From the NCBI GenBank assembly GCA_903813345.2, contig CAIIXF020000009.1, positions 14,954,347 through 15,018,346 on the forward strand: a DNA stretch of 64,000 nt, read 5' to 3'. Position numbers and translations under genes: made by a program. The stretch comes from Owenia fusiformis (taxonomy: Eukaryota > Annelida > Polychaeta > Sabellida > Oweniidae). Shown piece by piece: positions 23,273 through 34,275 of this stretch (its first letter is position 1; each line of letters opens with the position of its first letter). Under the pieces are notes generated by a model. The model was given only the letters and a program-made list of their open reading frames with translations, had not been told where the DNA came from and did not search any database.

Positions 23273-23967
23273 ATTTTTTCAGTTTCATTTATTGTTCACA
23301 ACAAAATGATTCACATGAATGATGCAGATTGTATGTTTATTATTTTTTCATCAGCACGTCATAAACTCGACGATATAATCGGATCTTAACAGATTTTACT
23401 CAAGTAATGTTCGGATTCTGAGATCCTATTACTCAAGATATTTTCGGATCTTTATAATATTACTCGTCGATCACATCGGGTCCGATGTCCGATAACCTCG
23501 GATCTTTTAGGACAAAGTTTAAGTGAAGATTTTGCTGTTCAAAAGTGCTATTTTGACCTAATATTTTGACACTTAATATATTATGCATATGCACATCCAT
23601 TTACCGACCCACGTATGTCTTATGTATGGCTCATTATCAATTAAAGCGAGTATGAATGAGAAAAACAAATCGAAAACCATTATACGTTTACCTTATCTCT
23701 TAATTTGGACATAAAAATATATTTCAACTATAATTCTAGGCCAATTGCGCCTGCTAGAACATCTTAGTAACAACTCTAACCATCCAAAGGAATTGTTAGT
23801 GACATTATATTACCTTTATTGTCCATTTTCCTACGAGATGACATTATCAAACATTTGCTCGGCGGTATGTGCGTGTCTTGCTCGGCGGTAGGTTGTATAT
23901 ACACGGGTACTCTTTCCCCCCGTGTTCATGAACGTAGGCCTTCTTTCATTGCATTCTTTTATTGTAA

Positions 23968-24059
23968 AGAGTCTCTCGTTCTAGCAGCGTTTTGGTCCCC
24001 AGCTGTTAGAAGGCCTTCTTACAGCTGGGGACCAAAATTACGCTGGAAGTAGGGACTCT
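23968..24059. repeat. 92-nt near-perfect hairpin
   Basis: AGCGTTTTGGTCCCCAGCTG faces CAGCTGGGGACCAAAATTACGC across a short TTAGAAGGCCTTCTTA loop, which itself pairs. Pairing continues outward (AGAGTCTCT with AGGGACTCT). It could be a very short MITE or, if transcribed, a miRNA-precursor-like hairpin. No evidence separates these. Confidence 0.65.
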
Positions 24060-24060
24060 G

Positions 24061-25029
24061 TTTAAGATAATAACGTACCATCAGAAAGGGATTTTTGTTA
24101 TGCTTTGAATGGAACAAGTTTGAAGAAAAACGGTGCAGTATGAGACTCGTAATCCTTGATTTTCAAAGATCCGGTAGGTCAAAAATTCAAATTAACGGTC
24201 GAAGTTAGGACCGCGTGGCAATTATATCGAGTGACACCGTACAAACGACGAACAGGACGTGGGGCAAAGGTTGAACTGTCTGAGGATGTATTGGGAACGA
24301 GGTAGAATTAAAGAATTCATATGAACGAGTAATGCAAGATATTAAAGTAGATACAAATGCATTTTGATAATCAATTTTTGGGCAATTAAAACTCCCTGCC
24401 TGCATTGAGTAGTTATTTATTGGCCCGTGTATAATTTTGAAACCTTATCCTAATTTTTCACAAATTTTTTTTTTGATTCTGCAATAGTTAATGGTTGACA
24501 TCTATGGCACACTAAAAACGAAGTTTTTTTATGCAGGGTACGTACATGATACAGATCAAATATTGGCTCTACTACAAACTATTACACGCTTACTTCAACA
24601 GTTCAATATATCGCAAAACACAGTTTTGATTTTGAACAATATCACCAATGGGAGAAATTCTTAAATCTAAATATTGTTTGGAAAGGAATCCGTTTCTACT
24701 AAAACATACAAGCCTCTTATATTATGATGAAAATAGAAATCTGATATATATGCTACATATATAAGTTATATGAAATGAGCATATTTTATTGATTTATCGA
24801 AAATTTGGACGAAATCTTAACAATGGGTGGTACTGAACAACCAAAATCTTCTTTTTAGATATTTTTCAGGGTAGAAATATAATCAATTGATATTGGAAAA
24901 CATAATCAACCATATTATTTTATTGAGAAAAGGGAATGCAAAAAATTATCAAATGAATATCATATAATTGTCACGGACGTCCATACGTTATTCTAATGAG
25001 ATAGATAAAATTTGTAGAATGTCCATATA
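24061..25029. other. gene-free interval with a dispersed repeat
   Basis: The stretch 24270-24350 (GTATTGGGAACGAGGTAGAA...) recurs at about 31570-31640 with a few differences, so it is a dispersed repeat of unknown class. No coding is seen. Confidence 0.45.
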
Positions 25030-27069
25030 CATACCTGCCAACCTACCGTATTTTTACGGGAATCTACCGTAAATTTTTCGTTTTTCCGTAAAAAATGACA
25101 AACTACCGTAAGAAAATGCCATATTTTTCCCGTAAAAACGCCCGTAAAAAAATCTACCGTATTTTTTCCGAAATCTACCGTAAATTTTTTTTAAATCGTT
25201 TTTTCCATGAGTACGGCTGTAAAATCTACCGTGAATTTTTGAAAATCTACCGTAAATTTTTGAAAATCTACCGTATTTCTGCTAAAATCAACAGTATTTT
25301 TGTTTAAACTACCGTAAAATCTCCCGTTTTTGTTTGGAAATGCTTAAAATTAAAGTCATTCTGTACTGTCCCTGTAATATTCCTTTACCAAACCGAATAT
25401 AAGGTATCGGCAGAATATTGAATCGATTCAAAATTCTAAATCACATTCCCCGTCCGGGAAAGTCCATGAAGTTCGTAAACAGACCGTAGAACGTTGTTGT
25501 TGTTCATCCAGTTCGCACACAGTTTAAAACGATTCGGCAACGTTTTGCAGAACGCAGTGACAACTGGTTCTGGTGTGATAGCTATTTTTGTTAATTCGTT
25601 CATAAGCAGTTTTTAATACGTTCATCTCGTCTTTATTCCGTCTGCAGTACGTTGGTATCAAGTTTAGATCGGGTTAAATTGCGCGTTCGTCTGGTCTACA
25701 CAACGTAACCAAGCAGTTCAATTACGTCCTTAATCAGTTTGAACCAGTTGACAATTAGTTGTACCTCGTTCTCAATACGTCCTAATATGTTACTGAATTA
25801 TCCACCAAATTTCTATACGGTTGAACTCGTTCTAAAATAGTAAACATCGTGTCCCTAATCCGTGCAGAACGCATTTATTTTTATTCGGTCGAGTTGGGTC
25901 TGTCTTCGAACAGAATGAACGAGGTACAAACGGACTAGTTTGGGGTACTCACGTCTGCAATTTACGCCTGACTACACAACGTCGTAATACGTCCCTACTA
26001 GTAGGATTGAAGTACGACACTTCCGTTCGTAGTGTGTCCCCAGTGCATCCAGGTCGTCTTAAGTACTATAGTACGTTATCACTCGTGCTGATTGCAGAAC
26101 GTGACGATCACCAGAAAATTTTGACCATGCTCTAAGTTCTGGAGGACCTACTCGTTCGAGCAGTTTCATGAAATTTGTAACAGATCCCAAACGGTTCTTA
26201 GTGGGTTCTTAGTACGTCAAATCCGTTCGTGCACAGTTTAAGCCCGTTTTCGAGAACGTAGTGAGAACTAGTTTGGTGTGATAACAGGGTAAACATACTG
26301 TTTTATTCATTAGTTTTTTAGAAATCTACCGCAAAAACTACCGCATTTTTTCAAAATCTACCGCAAAACTACTGCACTTTTTAAATTTTTTCGCAAAACT
26401 AGTTTTTTTTAAATCTACCGCAAAAACTACCGCATTTTTCAAAATCTACCGTAAAAGTACCGCCTCTTTTGCAAATCTTCCGCAAAAGTACCGGTTTTTC
26501 ACAAAATTACCGTAAAAACTACCGAATTTTTCGAAATCTACCGTAAAACTACAGCATTTTTTCAAAATCTTCCACAAAACTACCGGTTTTTCAAAAAAAT
26601 ACCGTAAAAACTACCGCATTTTTTCAAAATCTACCGTAAAACTACCGCATTTTTTCAGAATCTTCCGCAAAACTACAGATTTTTCAAAAACTACCGTAAA
26701 AACTACCGTATTTTTAAAAATCTACCGTAAAACTACCGCATTTTTTCTAAATCTTCTGTAAAACTACCGCTTTTTAAAAATTTCTACCGCAAAATTACAC
26801 TTTTTTCAAAAATCTACCCCAAACCTCTGAAACTACAGTATTTTTTACAAATCTACCGCAAAAACTACCATTTTTTTTAAATTTACCTTTTTCAAATCTA
26901 CCGCAAAAACTACAGTTTTTAAAAAAAATCTACCGCAAAAACTACCGCATTTTTGTTGAAAAATACCGCAAAATCTACCGCATTTTGAAAAAATCTACCG
27001 CAAAAATACAGCAATTTTAAAAAAATCTACCGCAAAATTTTGGTCTTAGGTTCACCGTTGGTAAGTATG
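25030..27069. mobile_element. 'CTACCGTA' iteron element, copy 1
   Basis: It starts CATACCTGCCAACCTACCG and ends in a degraded complement (AGGTT...GTAAGTATG). Two blocks (25040-25330 and 26315-27045) are made of irregular 20-40 bp variants of CTACCGTAAAAACTACCGC separated by T and A runs. The middle (25440-26290) belongs to a dispersed family rich in GTTCGT/ACGTTC, also seen at 21230-21440 and 48990-49310. A reverse-oriented, better preserved copy lies at 49709-51653. Confidence 0.7.
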
Positions 27070-27236
27070 AATATAAGTCTATGTGCCGACAATCTAGTAA
27101 GAATATATATATGATCGTGAACTTTCGGACCCATTATTGACTGGGCTAACCGACGTGATACCAATGTTATGCTGTCGTGATTCGCAGAGGTTGCGACAAG
27201 ATCCGTTACTAAGAAATTTAATTTTTTAATTTTCGG

Positions 27237-27357
27237 AGAACTGGGTTTCGGACAACTGGGTTTCGGACACCCCAGTTGTCCGAAACCCAGTAGTCCGAAA
27301 CCCAGTTGTCCGAAACCTAGTTGTCCGAAACCCAGTTGTCCGAAACCCATTACTCCG
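27237..27357. repeat. 15-bp iteron array (ACAACTGGGTTTCGG)
   Basis: About eight copies of the motif or its complement (CCGAAACCCAGTTGT) run head-to-tail, then flip orientation near 27272, making a palindrome. Related arrays occur at 32035-32094 and 38768-39042. Confidence 0.8.
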
Positions 27358-28094
27358 AAAAATATAGTCATACTTTACCAGAGAAAGGGGGGATGTTCTT
27401 CAGCTTAGGCCAGTTCCCGGGGGCCAGTTTCATGCCATGTATTTGGCCAAATTAATGGGATGGACGCATTTTGATGTTCATAGATCTCTCCCCCTCACTT
27501 TGAATTGCATTCATTACGGCGTTACCAGAATGGCAGGAACGGGGGATTTATTTTACATTGTGATTCTAAAAAAGGTTATTAAAACACAATATATACACAT
27601 CATTAAATTCATTTATTTATTGTACCAATAATTCCTTTAAGGGGCAAATGTACAAAAGAAGAGAAAAAAAACTTACATAGACATAATAACGTACAAGTAG
27701 AAAAGTACATAAATACAGTTGTCCGAAACCCATTACTCCGAAAAATATAGTCATACTTTACCAGAGAAAGGGGGGATGTTCTTCAGCTTAGGCCAGTTCC
27801 CGGGGGCCAGTTTCATGCCATGTATTTGGCCAAATTAATGGGATGGACGCATTTTGATGTTCATAGATCTCTCCCCCTCACTTTGAATTGCATTCATTAC
27901 GGCGTTACCAGAATGGCAGGAACGGGGGATTTATTTTACATTGTGATTCTAAAAAAGGTTATTAAAACACAATATATACACATCATTAAATTCATTTATT
28001 TATTGTACCAATAATTCCTTTAAGGGGCAAATGTACAAAAGAAGAGAAAAAAAACTTACATAGACATAATAACGTACAAGTAGAAAAGTACATA
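27333..28094. repeat. exact 383-bp tandem duplication
   Basis: The 379 bases from 27333 recur from 27716 without a visible difference (offset 383). The unit begins inside the iteron array and ends GTACATA. The 64-codon frame that appears twice is just part of the unit and shows no domain. The second unit is cut at its end by the mariner element at 28095. Confidence 0.9.
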
Positions 28095-29126
28095 CAGGGT
28101 GTCCAATAAATAAGGTAAAAGATATTGTAACTTTCTTAATATTGCACCAATCTTGATGAAATTTTCAGTGTTTGTAGCCCAAACCTTTTTACCTTTATTC
28201 TGTGAATTTGAAGCGTCTTCTATTTGATTGGCCAGAGTTGTAGTTGCTATAGCAACCGAAACAACAAAAAGGCGGGGCAAGTTTGTTTACGTCACAACTT
28301 TCCAAAACATATCTATTCTTTCCGATAGCTTTATTCATACTCCCAGGTCTATTACTACCACAAATACAATATCAAAACAGTCCTAAAGTCCAATTTTTAT
28401 GAAAATAAGCTATTCAACATAATGTCCATCTCTAGCTATACACTTCTTATGCCTATTCACCCACCCTCTAAACACACTTTCAAACCCATTCTTGCCCATT
28501 TCCTGAAGTCTTGCTAAGACATGTGATCTGAGTTCATCAGTGCTTCCAAATTTATTTCCTCTTAAGTCACACTTGAGGTCTGCATATAAGTAAAAGTCAT
28601 TGGGTGCAAGGGCTGGGGAATATGGAGGGTGTGCAAGTAGGGATACCCCAGTGCCCTAATAGTTTCACTAGTGAGCATAGCTGTGTGTGAACTCAGATCA
28701 CATGTCCTAGCAAGACTTCAGGAAATGGGCAAGAATGGGTTTGAAAGTGTGTTTAGAGAGTGGGTGAATAGGCAAAAGAAGTGTATAGCTAGAGATGGAC
28801 ATTATGTTGAATAGCTTATTTTTATAACAATGGGACTTTAGGACTGTTTTTATATTGTGTTTGTGATAGCAATAGACCTGGGAGTATGAATAAAGCTATC
28901 AGAGAGAATAAATATGTTTTGGAAAGTTGTGACGTAAACAAACTTGCCCCGCCTTTTTGTTGTTTCGGTTGCTATAGCAACTACAACTCTGGCCAATCAA
29001 ATAGAAGACGCTTCAAATTCACAGAATAAAGGTAAAAAGGTTTGTACAAACACTGAAAATTTCATCAAGATTAGTGCAATATTAAGAAAGTTACAATATC
29101 TTTTACCTTATTTATTGGACACCCTG
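28095..29126. mobile_element. foldback mariner element with TA duplication
   Basis: The ends CAGGGTGTCCAATAAATAAG and CTTATTTATTGGACACCCTG are exact complements flanked by TA. The empty site is readable at 27706-27716. The two halves are near-complementary for roughly 400 bp. Both arms carry the 3' end of a mariner transposase, so the element appears to have formed from two opposed 3' ends. Confidence 0.88.
28410..28640 (-). pseudogene. mariner transposase C-terminal fragment
   Basis: Read on the minus strand, it encodes HPPYSPALAPNDFYLYADLK, the classic mariner block containing the third catalytic aspartate (usually SPDLAPCDFFLF), and then FGSTDELRSHVLARLQEMGK and a terminal RHKKCIARDGHYVE stop. 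The first two catalytic aspartates are missing. A second, inverted copy of the last 40 codons lies at about 28690-28815 on the plus strand. Confidence 0.85.
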
Positions 29127-29192
29127 TAAATACAGATGTATATATATTAATGTAACTGGATCACGTCGTTACTGGGTGAGTCTGTCTGAAAT

Positions 29193-31220
29193 CTACCTAC
29201 TGAGCAAAATACTCCTTGTAGAGAATAATTCATTTACCATGTTATAAAAGATGCTGCAATATTGCTCCCCAGCATTAAATAAGAAAGCTAGTAAATCCAT
29301 ATCTGATAGCGAGCCGATATTAGGGCATTTGGTATAAAGCAAGTCTAAATATTTATCTGTGAAATGTTTGAGCTCATTACACTTGAGCAAAAAATGTTCT
29401 TCGGTCTCCTGTGCCTTTTTACATAGTTTACAAATTCTGAGTTCGGGTGGAAGATGTGGTCTTTTATATCTACCCACCTCGACTTCAAGCTTGTGACTAC
29501 TTATTCTAAGCGATGTTAAATTGCGGCGTTCATCTTTATTCTTAATATGGTCAAGATAATTTTCATAATGAAATGAAAATTTGATTTGTTTATAAAACCT
29601 TAATTTGCCATTGGTATCTTTTAGCATGTTTTCAAAGTATTGTTCGTATCTTTCTTTAAGCCTAGATTTTAATTTCTTAGTGTTAACATTATGATAATCA
29701 TTAAAACCTATAAAGGACAAGGTGCAATTATTGGCAAATATCCCTATGGTCAAAATGAATCATTCGTAGGTGTAACATGAAGAATAAAATGTCATATAAT
29801 ACTTTTGGAAAATATTAAAGTGCTCGGACACACATAAACTGAGGTAGGGATCATTTCGTTCAGTAAGGTTGTATTGACTTACATGGGGCTGTGCACCATT
29901 GACTTAACATGAGGATATCAGCAGATCCCATTAGAGGCCATTGGTTTCCATTGATTATCACAGAAATACCAAAAATACACTATGACCTGAATCGATTGCA
30001 AACTTAATAATTTCACAATACGACACAAATGGTTTGTCTCATCAAATGTGCAAATATGAAGTTTGCAATCGATTCAGGTCATACTTAAAATTTAAAGATT
30101 GTACATTTTTTCATCATTTTTTTCCCTACAAAATGGCTATAGTAAAATGCTCCAAAAACAACTTTTACACTTATCAAATATCATACAAGTTTGTAAAACC
30201 AAAGATTATACTATTATATTTCATTATGTAGTAACATAAGATAATATGCAGGGATGCATAGGATGTAAATGGATTTTGACAGACACAAAAATACTTCCTG
30301 GTTTGGAATCTATGCCTCTACACTTCATGATTGAATTATGACCCTAATAAGTGGCCTAAACATCAATACAGTGCTGAATATAGGTCAACAAGATACTAGT
30401 GTGCATATAAATGTAATAATTGAAGCAAAATACTCATTTTGAAAAATCAGATGAAATATTTTTTTCCCATGGGGAGATACCAATGGAGGGTGTATAAGGT
30501 CCTTTGAGTACTTTTAGCAAGTCATTATACCAAGAAGGCTGATTACTATTGGCCAAAGATTTACTTAGTTTTAGTTTATCTCTTATAAACTTTGAAGAGT
30601 GATTTTCTAAGTGATTGACAAATTTAACTTGTTGGGGGATAATATCAACGAATAAAGATAGTCTGGCCTTTAATTCCCAAGTTACTAGCTTTCTTATGTA
30701 CACCCAACACAAATCTTAGGAACGACATATGGGTTGACTCAATTTTGATCTTGTCATACGAATTTTCTAGTGCCCATTTAGGATCAGTTTTGATAATTCT
30801 ATTATTAAGATAGCCGGTTCCCCATATTTCTGCTCCATACATACATATTGGTTTGACAATTTGGTCAAATATTTTAATTGCCAATTTTGGCATTACATCA
30901 GCATTAGAAAGTAAAGAGAACAATTTAAACTTTGCTTTATCCGCCTTTTGTTTTATAAACTGGGCCGCTGGTATTAAAGACCCGTTGGAACTGATTTCCA
31001 TCCCCAGATAAATGTATCTATTAACATTTTCAATTAGTATATTTCCAATATGAAAAGATTCATTACTTATTTTCCCTGTTTTAGTTATCTTCATGATTTT
31101 TGTTTTCTTAATGTTAATAGAGAGATACCACCGTTCGCAGTATTTCTTGAGTTTGTCTAACTTGATTTGCATGTCTTCTTTCGAGGAAGCAATTATAACT
31201 AGGTCATCAGCAAATACGTC
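29193..31220 (-). pseudogene. non-LTR retrotransposon RT 3' half, broken
   Basis: At 31220-31173 the minus strand reads DVFADDLVIIASSKED, the catalytic FADD box, then CERWYLSINIKKTKIMKI and NRYIYLGMEIS, the standard thumb-side RT motifs. The frame shifts near 30690 and continues to 30434. A stretch of about 680 bp (29760-30433) without coding follows, and the C-terminal part resumes at 29753-29193 with RNLTSLRISSHKLEVEVGRY and a CKLCKKAQETEEHFLLKC knuckle. The non-coding stretch has facing TCAAAATGA/TCATTTTGA ends and may be a later insertion. A stop just before the FADD block marks the 5' truncation. Confidence 0.8.
29981..30083. repeat. 23-bp perfect inverted repeat, 57-bp loop
   Basis: TATGACCTGAATCGATTGCA(AAC) and its exact complement lie inside the probable insertion within the RT pseudogene. 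Confidence 0.75.
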
Positions 31221-32034
31221 CTATATATTACGGAACAGTTTATCTTATCTTCTCAAATCTCTTTTATTTAGGCAAAATAAAATAAAACATTTTGAAACAG
31301 ATAAAATAAGTTAACGCATAGAACTTTAAGAATAAAACAGTCACTACGTATTACGTTGTCAAAATATTTCGTCGCATTTCATTTCTTAGTCTCTTTCTCT
31401 TAACAAATCGTAAAAGAACAAAACATTCTAAACTTAATCATCGTTTCCGTCATTTGTTTTTTATGTTCTTCTCCTGCAATGTATTTGTTTGACAATAATC
31501 AGAGAAAGTGCGTATACGTTTGAATTTGCACGCAAACAAACGGGTGTGACTTCAATTTCTTGTCTGTCTGAGGACGTATTGGGAACGTGGTAGAATTAAA
31601 GAATTCTTATGAACGAGTCATGCAAGATACTAGAACTAGTAAAGTAATGTATTGGATAAGTTAATTTCTGATGGACCTGGATAAAATATGTTTCAAAACT
31701 TTGTCAACAATAGATAACTACATTAAGGCAGACATAGTATCTTGGTATATTTGGCTATCATGCGTTTAAAATACGTTCCTAAAACTATGAAGACGTTAGG
31801 TGAGAAATATTGCTATTGTACGTTCGAAAAGTATTTGGTTGTATTTTATAGTTCTCAAGTTACCCATGAACTTTCATAGGCTAAACATTAAAAAATTAAC
31901 GTCTTGACTTAGCATATTTAGCCTAATTCTGCAATGATGTCAACGTGATTCCAATGTTATGTTGTGATTCGCAGAGGTTGCCACAAGATTCGTTTTAAGA
32001 AATTGTATGTTTTAGATAAGATCCCCTAATTTTC

Positions 32035-32094
32035 GGAGAACTGGGTTTCGGAAAACTGGGTTTCGGAGAATTGGGTTTCGGACAACTGGGTTGA
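32035..32094. repeat. 15-bp iteron array, right end of an element
   Basis: Four tandem variants of GAACTGGGTTTCGGA end in CTGGGTTGACCCC, matching the terminus of the small element at 38768-39042 (complement GGGGTCAACCCAG). Upstream 31910-32030 resembles 27130-27235, so both belong to one larger family whose other end I could not locate. Confidence 0.65.
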
Positions 32095-32233
32095 CCCCGT
32101 GTGCTACAAGCGGTTATAAAAACTCTATACACTATTATGGACACACTTGTTGCATATCATTTTAAAGCAAATTCCTTAATCTTTCCAATGCAGCAAAATT
32201 ACTTTAACTAACTCTCTTCAAGTACATGCTTGA

Positions 32234-32564
32234 CAGGGGCGGATCTGGGAACCAACAAGGGGGGGGCCCAAACTTGTGGTCTGAGAAAAAAACCTCCGCG
32301 CTTGCGCGGAAAAAAATTTTGGGCCCCAAAAACCCAAAAGTGGGCCCAAATTTTGAAATTTTGAGGCCCATTTTCTTCAAAATTTGGCCTAAAATTATAA
32401 AACAAGGCCTTAGAAGGCCAATTTATGACCAAAAAGGCCTACTTTTTGGGGCCTTAAAGCCTTTTTTGGCTCAAAATTTTTTTTGGGCACAATTTTTTTT
32501 TTCTGGGCCCACCCAAGGGGGGGGGGGGGCCCGGGCCCCTGGGCCCCCCCCCCAGATCCGCCAG
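32234..32564. mobile_element. hAT-type MITE with GGCGGATCTGG ends
   Basis: CAGGGGCGGATCTGG at the left faces CCAGATCCGCCAG at the right. TGCTTGA lies on both sides (32227-32233 and 32565-32571), and the eighth base differs. CAGGGGCGGATC ends with 8-bp TSDs are typical of hAT MITEs. The inside is a G/C-run and 'GGGCCCAAA'-type filler. Confidence 0.75.
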
Positions 32565-32571
32565 TGCTTGA

Positions 32572-33066
32572 AGTATACATGTAAATGTGGATTTTTTCTT
32601 GGGAATTTGTTACATAGAGAATAAGGCATATTTTGATACATGAAAATTTATAAAAAAATTATCATTCATCTTTCAAAAAAATGATATCTTCCTCAGACAT
32701 ATAGTGGATATACCTAATTAATAACACTGATTTCCAATCTGTATCTTAAGCCTTGCATTTTTTCTGGGTGCCAATATGAAAGTGCTACCAATAGCTTGCT
32801 CAAGCCCATTAGATAGGTGTATTTACTGTACGTGAGGTTACTTTATCACATAACTTGAGGATTCAGAGAATGAGATTTTAACTTGTAAAAATTGCGAAAT
32901 TTAATAGCAGTGGAAACGTGTTCCCAAAATTCGCGAAATTAAAACTCGTGAAATTAACTGGGAGTACAGTAAGTGGCAGATAAACCCAAATTACAGTTTC
33001 TTCTTGCTCCACAAAAAGGCAAATAAATTGTTTTTTAATCACTTACAGTAATCATTTTAGAGCAAT
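32572..33066. other. downstream flank of the MS4A-like gene
   Basis: No coding. On the minus strand a consensus-like donor ACTGTAAGT occurs shortly after the stop codon (33042-33050), so a spliced 3' UTR is possible. No AATAAA signal was found close to the stop. Confidence 0.35.
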
Positions 33067-33939
33067 TTACACTGTGGTTTGTTTTGCTCTCAAAGGTGGT
33101 TTAATGTCATCCTCCTGACTGGTCTCACTTTCTTTTAAAAGTCTATGATCCATACTTGTATCTAAAACTCTCTCAGTGACATCAGGTTGACTTCTATATG
33201 GAGGTGGGGGCAGAGATTCATCCATATCGCTTACAGCACCAGGACTTGAAGGCATTACATACATAACCTGGCTAAAAGTTCCAGCTCTGTTGGCAGAGTT
33301 CCTTTCTGAAACAAAAGTGTTCTGTGGCATTGCATATACATTTGTGGTTTGTCCCTCACTCGTTACAATCATAATTTGTCTAGACTGAGGGTCTTCGGGT
33401 AAGAAATGGACATCACCTCTTTGAGCGTCTGGAACATCATAACCGGAAGATGCAGCTTCACAACAGATAGTGCGATAACATATGTATATTGAACAAAAGG
33501 AAAATGCACACTCTGTCACAGCTACAACAAGCATCATTGCATGAATAATGATCACACTTGATTCTAGTCCTGGATCATGTCTATGCAGGAAATTGGTGCC
33601 TCTACTGTTTGAATCAATCTTTATGCCCAATGCAGAATGTACCAATAATAATATGGTAATTAAGTTGGCTAACACTGACAGTATAAGAAATGATACAATA
33701 GTACATTTTGTCATTTTGTTAGAAGCTACAATTCCAAATACACCTGCAGTAACAAATAGCACACCAGTCCAAAATCCAATTCCATACATATGTCCCCATG
33801 CACCAATAGCAATGATTGCAATGGCAAGAACTAATGATGCTACGCCACAAATTAATTGTATAACTGCAAATATAAGTCCTTTTTCTTTAACGTAACTAGC
33901 GCGATAAGATCTGGGTCGATGCTCTCTTCCACGAGCCAT
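33067..33939 (-). CDS. MS4A/CD20-like four-pass membrane protein
   Basis: A 290-residue protein with four hydrophobic helices at roughly residues 22-47 (LIFAVIQLICGVASLVLAIA), 53-72 (FWTGVLFVTAGVFGIVA), 77-105 and 128-156. Both termini are predicted to be cytoplasmic. The layout, the GxxG-rich first two helices and the length fit MS4A-type tetraspan proteins, which act at the plasma membrane in signalling or ion handling. The tail is polar and holds a PPPPY sequence (about 244-248), a WW-domain binding motif. The ATG at 33939 is the first after an in-frame stop (33943-33945). The gene is a single exon without a frameshift, and no poly(A) trace of retroposition is visible. It is the best-supported host gene in the window. 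A sarcospan-like or other tetraspan identity remains possible. Confidence 0.75.
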   Translation of the reverse strand: MARGREHRPRSYRASYVKEKGLIFAVIQLICGVASLVLAIAIIAIGAWGHMYGIGFWTGVLFVTAGVFGIVASNKMTKCTIVSFLILSVLANLITILLLVHSALGIKIDSNSRGTNFLHRHDPGLESSVIIIHAMMLVVAVTECAFSFCSIYICYRTICCEAASSGYDVPDAQRGDVHFLPEDPQSRQIMIVTSEGQTTNVYAMPQNTFVSERNSANRAGTFSQVMYVMPSSPGAVSDMDESLPPPPYRSQPDVTERVLDTSMDHRLLKESETSQEDDIKPPLRAKQTTV

Positions 33940-34275
33940 AATTCTATTTATTTTAAATTTCCAGTTTTGTCAAAATTGTTAGCATAAGCTTATTTCCTAG
34001 ACCTAGTCGAACTTCTAAGGCCTAATTTAGGTACTACAATGGAACACTAATTTTAGAATAAAATAAATTATGGTCCGATTCATAATTCCACTGAGAACTT
34101 TAAATCTAAAAAATAAGCAATCAAAGGAACATATTGAAACAGTATATGAAGAAATAGAAACATTACAAGACCTAACATTTGTATATTTTAGTTTCTTTTG
34201 TAGTTTGGCTCATATCTGTGCCCACAGACCCATAGCCGGATCAAGTCCCAATTGGTATAGAATAGAAGTAGCAGT

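Larger units (their letters stand above)
21443..23924. mobile_element. 2.5-kb unit bounded by 46-bp inverted repeats
   Basis: The left arm (21443-21488, CACGAGGGGAAAGAGTACCC onward) and right arm (23879-23924) are reverse complements with one mismatch, including ACAACCTACCGCCGAGCA. The arms begin with CAC on both sides. The unit contains a palindrome at 21993-22120 and a zinc-finger-like frame at 22973-23272. Flanking bases do not give an obvious TSD. Confidence 0.6.

Noticed and set aside
27027-27371. 114-codon minus-strand frame with GFGQLGFGQLG repeats
   Set aside because: Translation of the 15-bp iterons (divisible by three). The repetitive peptide has no other support.
32226-32624. 132-codon plus-strand frame rich in GPKNP and GGGGARAPGPPP
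   Set aside because: It runs through the inverted ends and G/C runs of the hAT-type MITE, so the composition is explained by the repeat.
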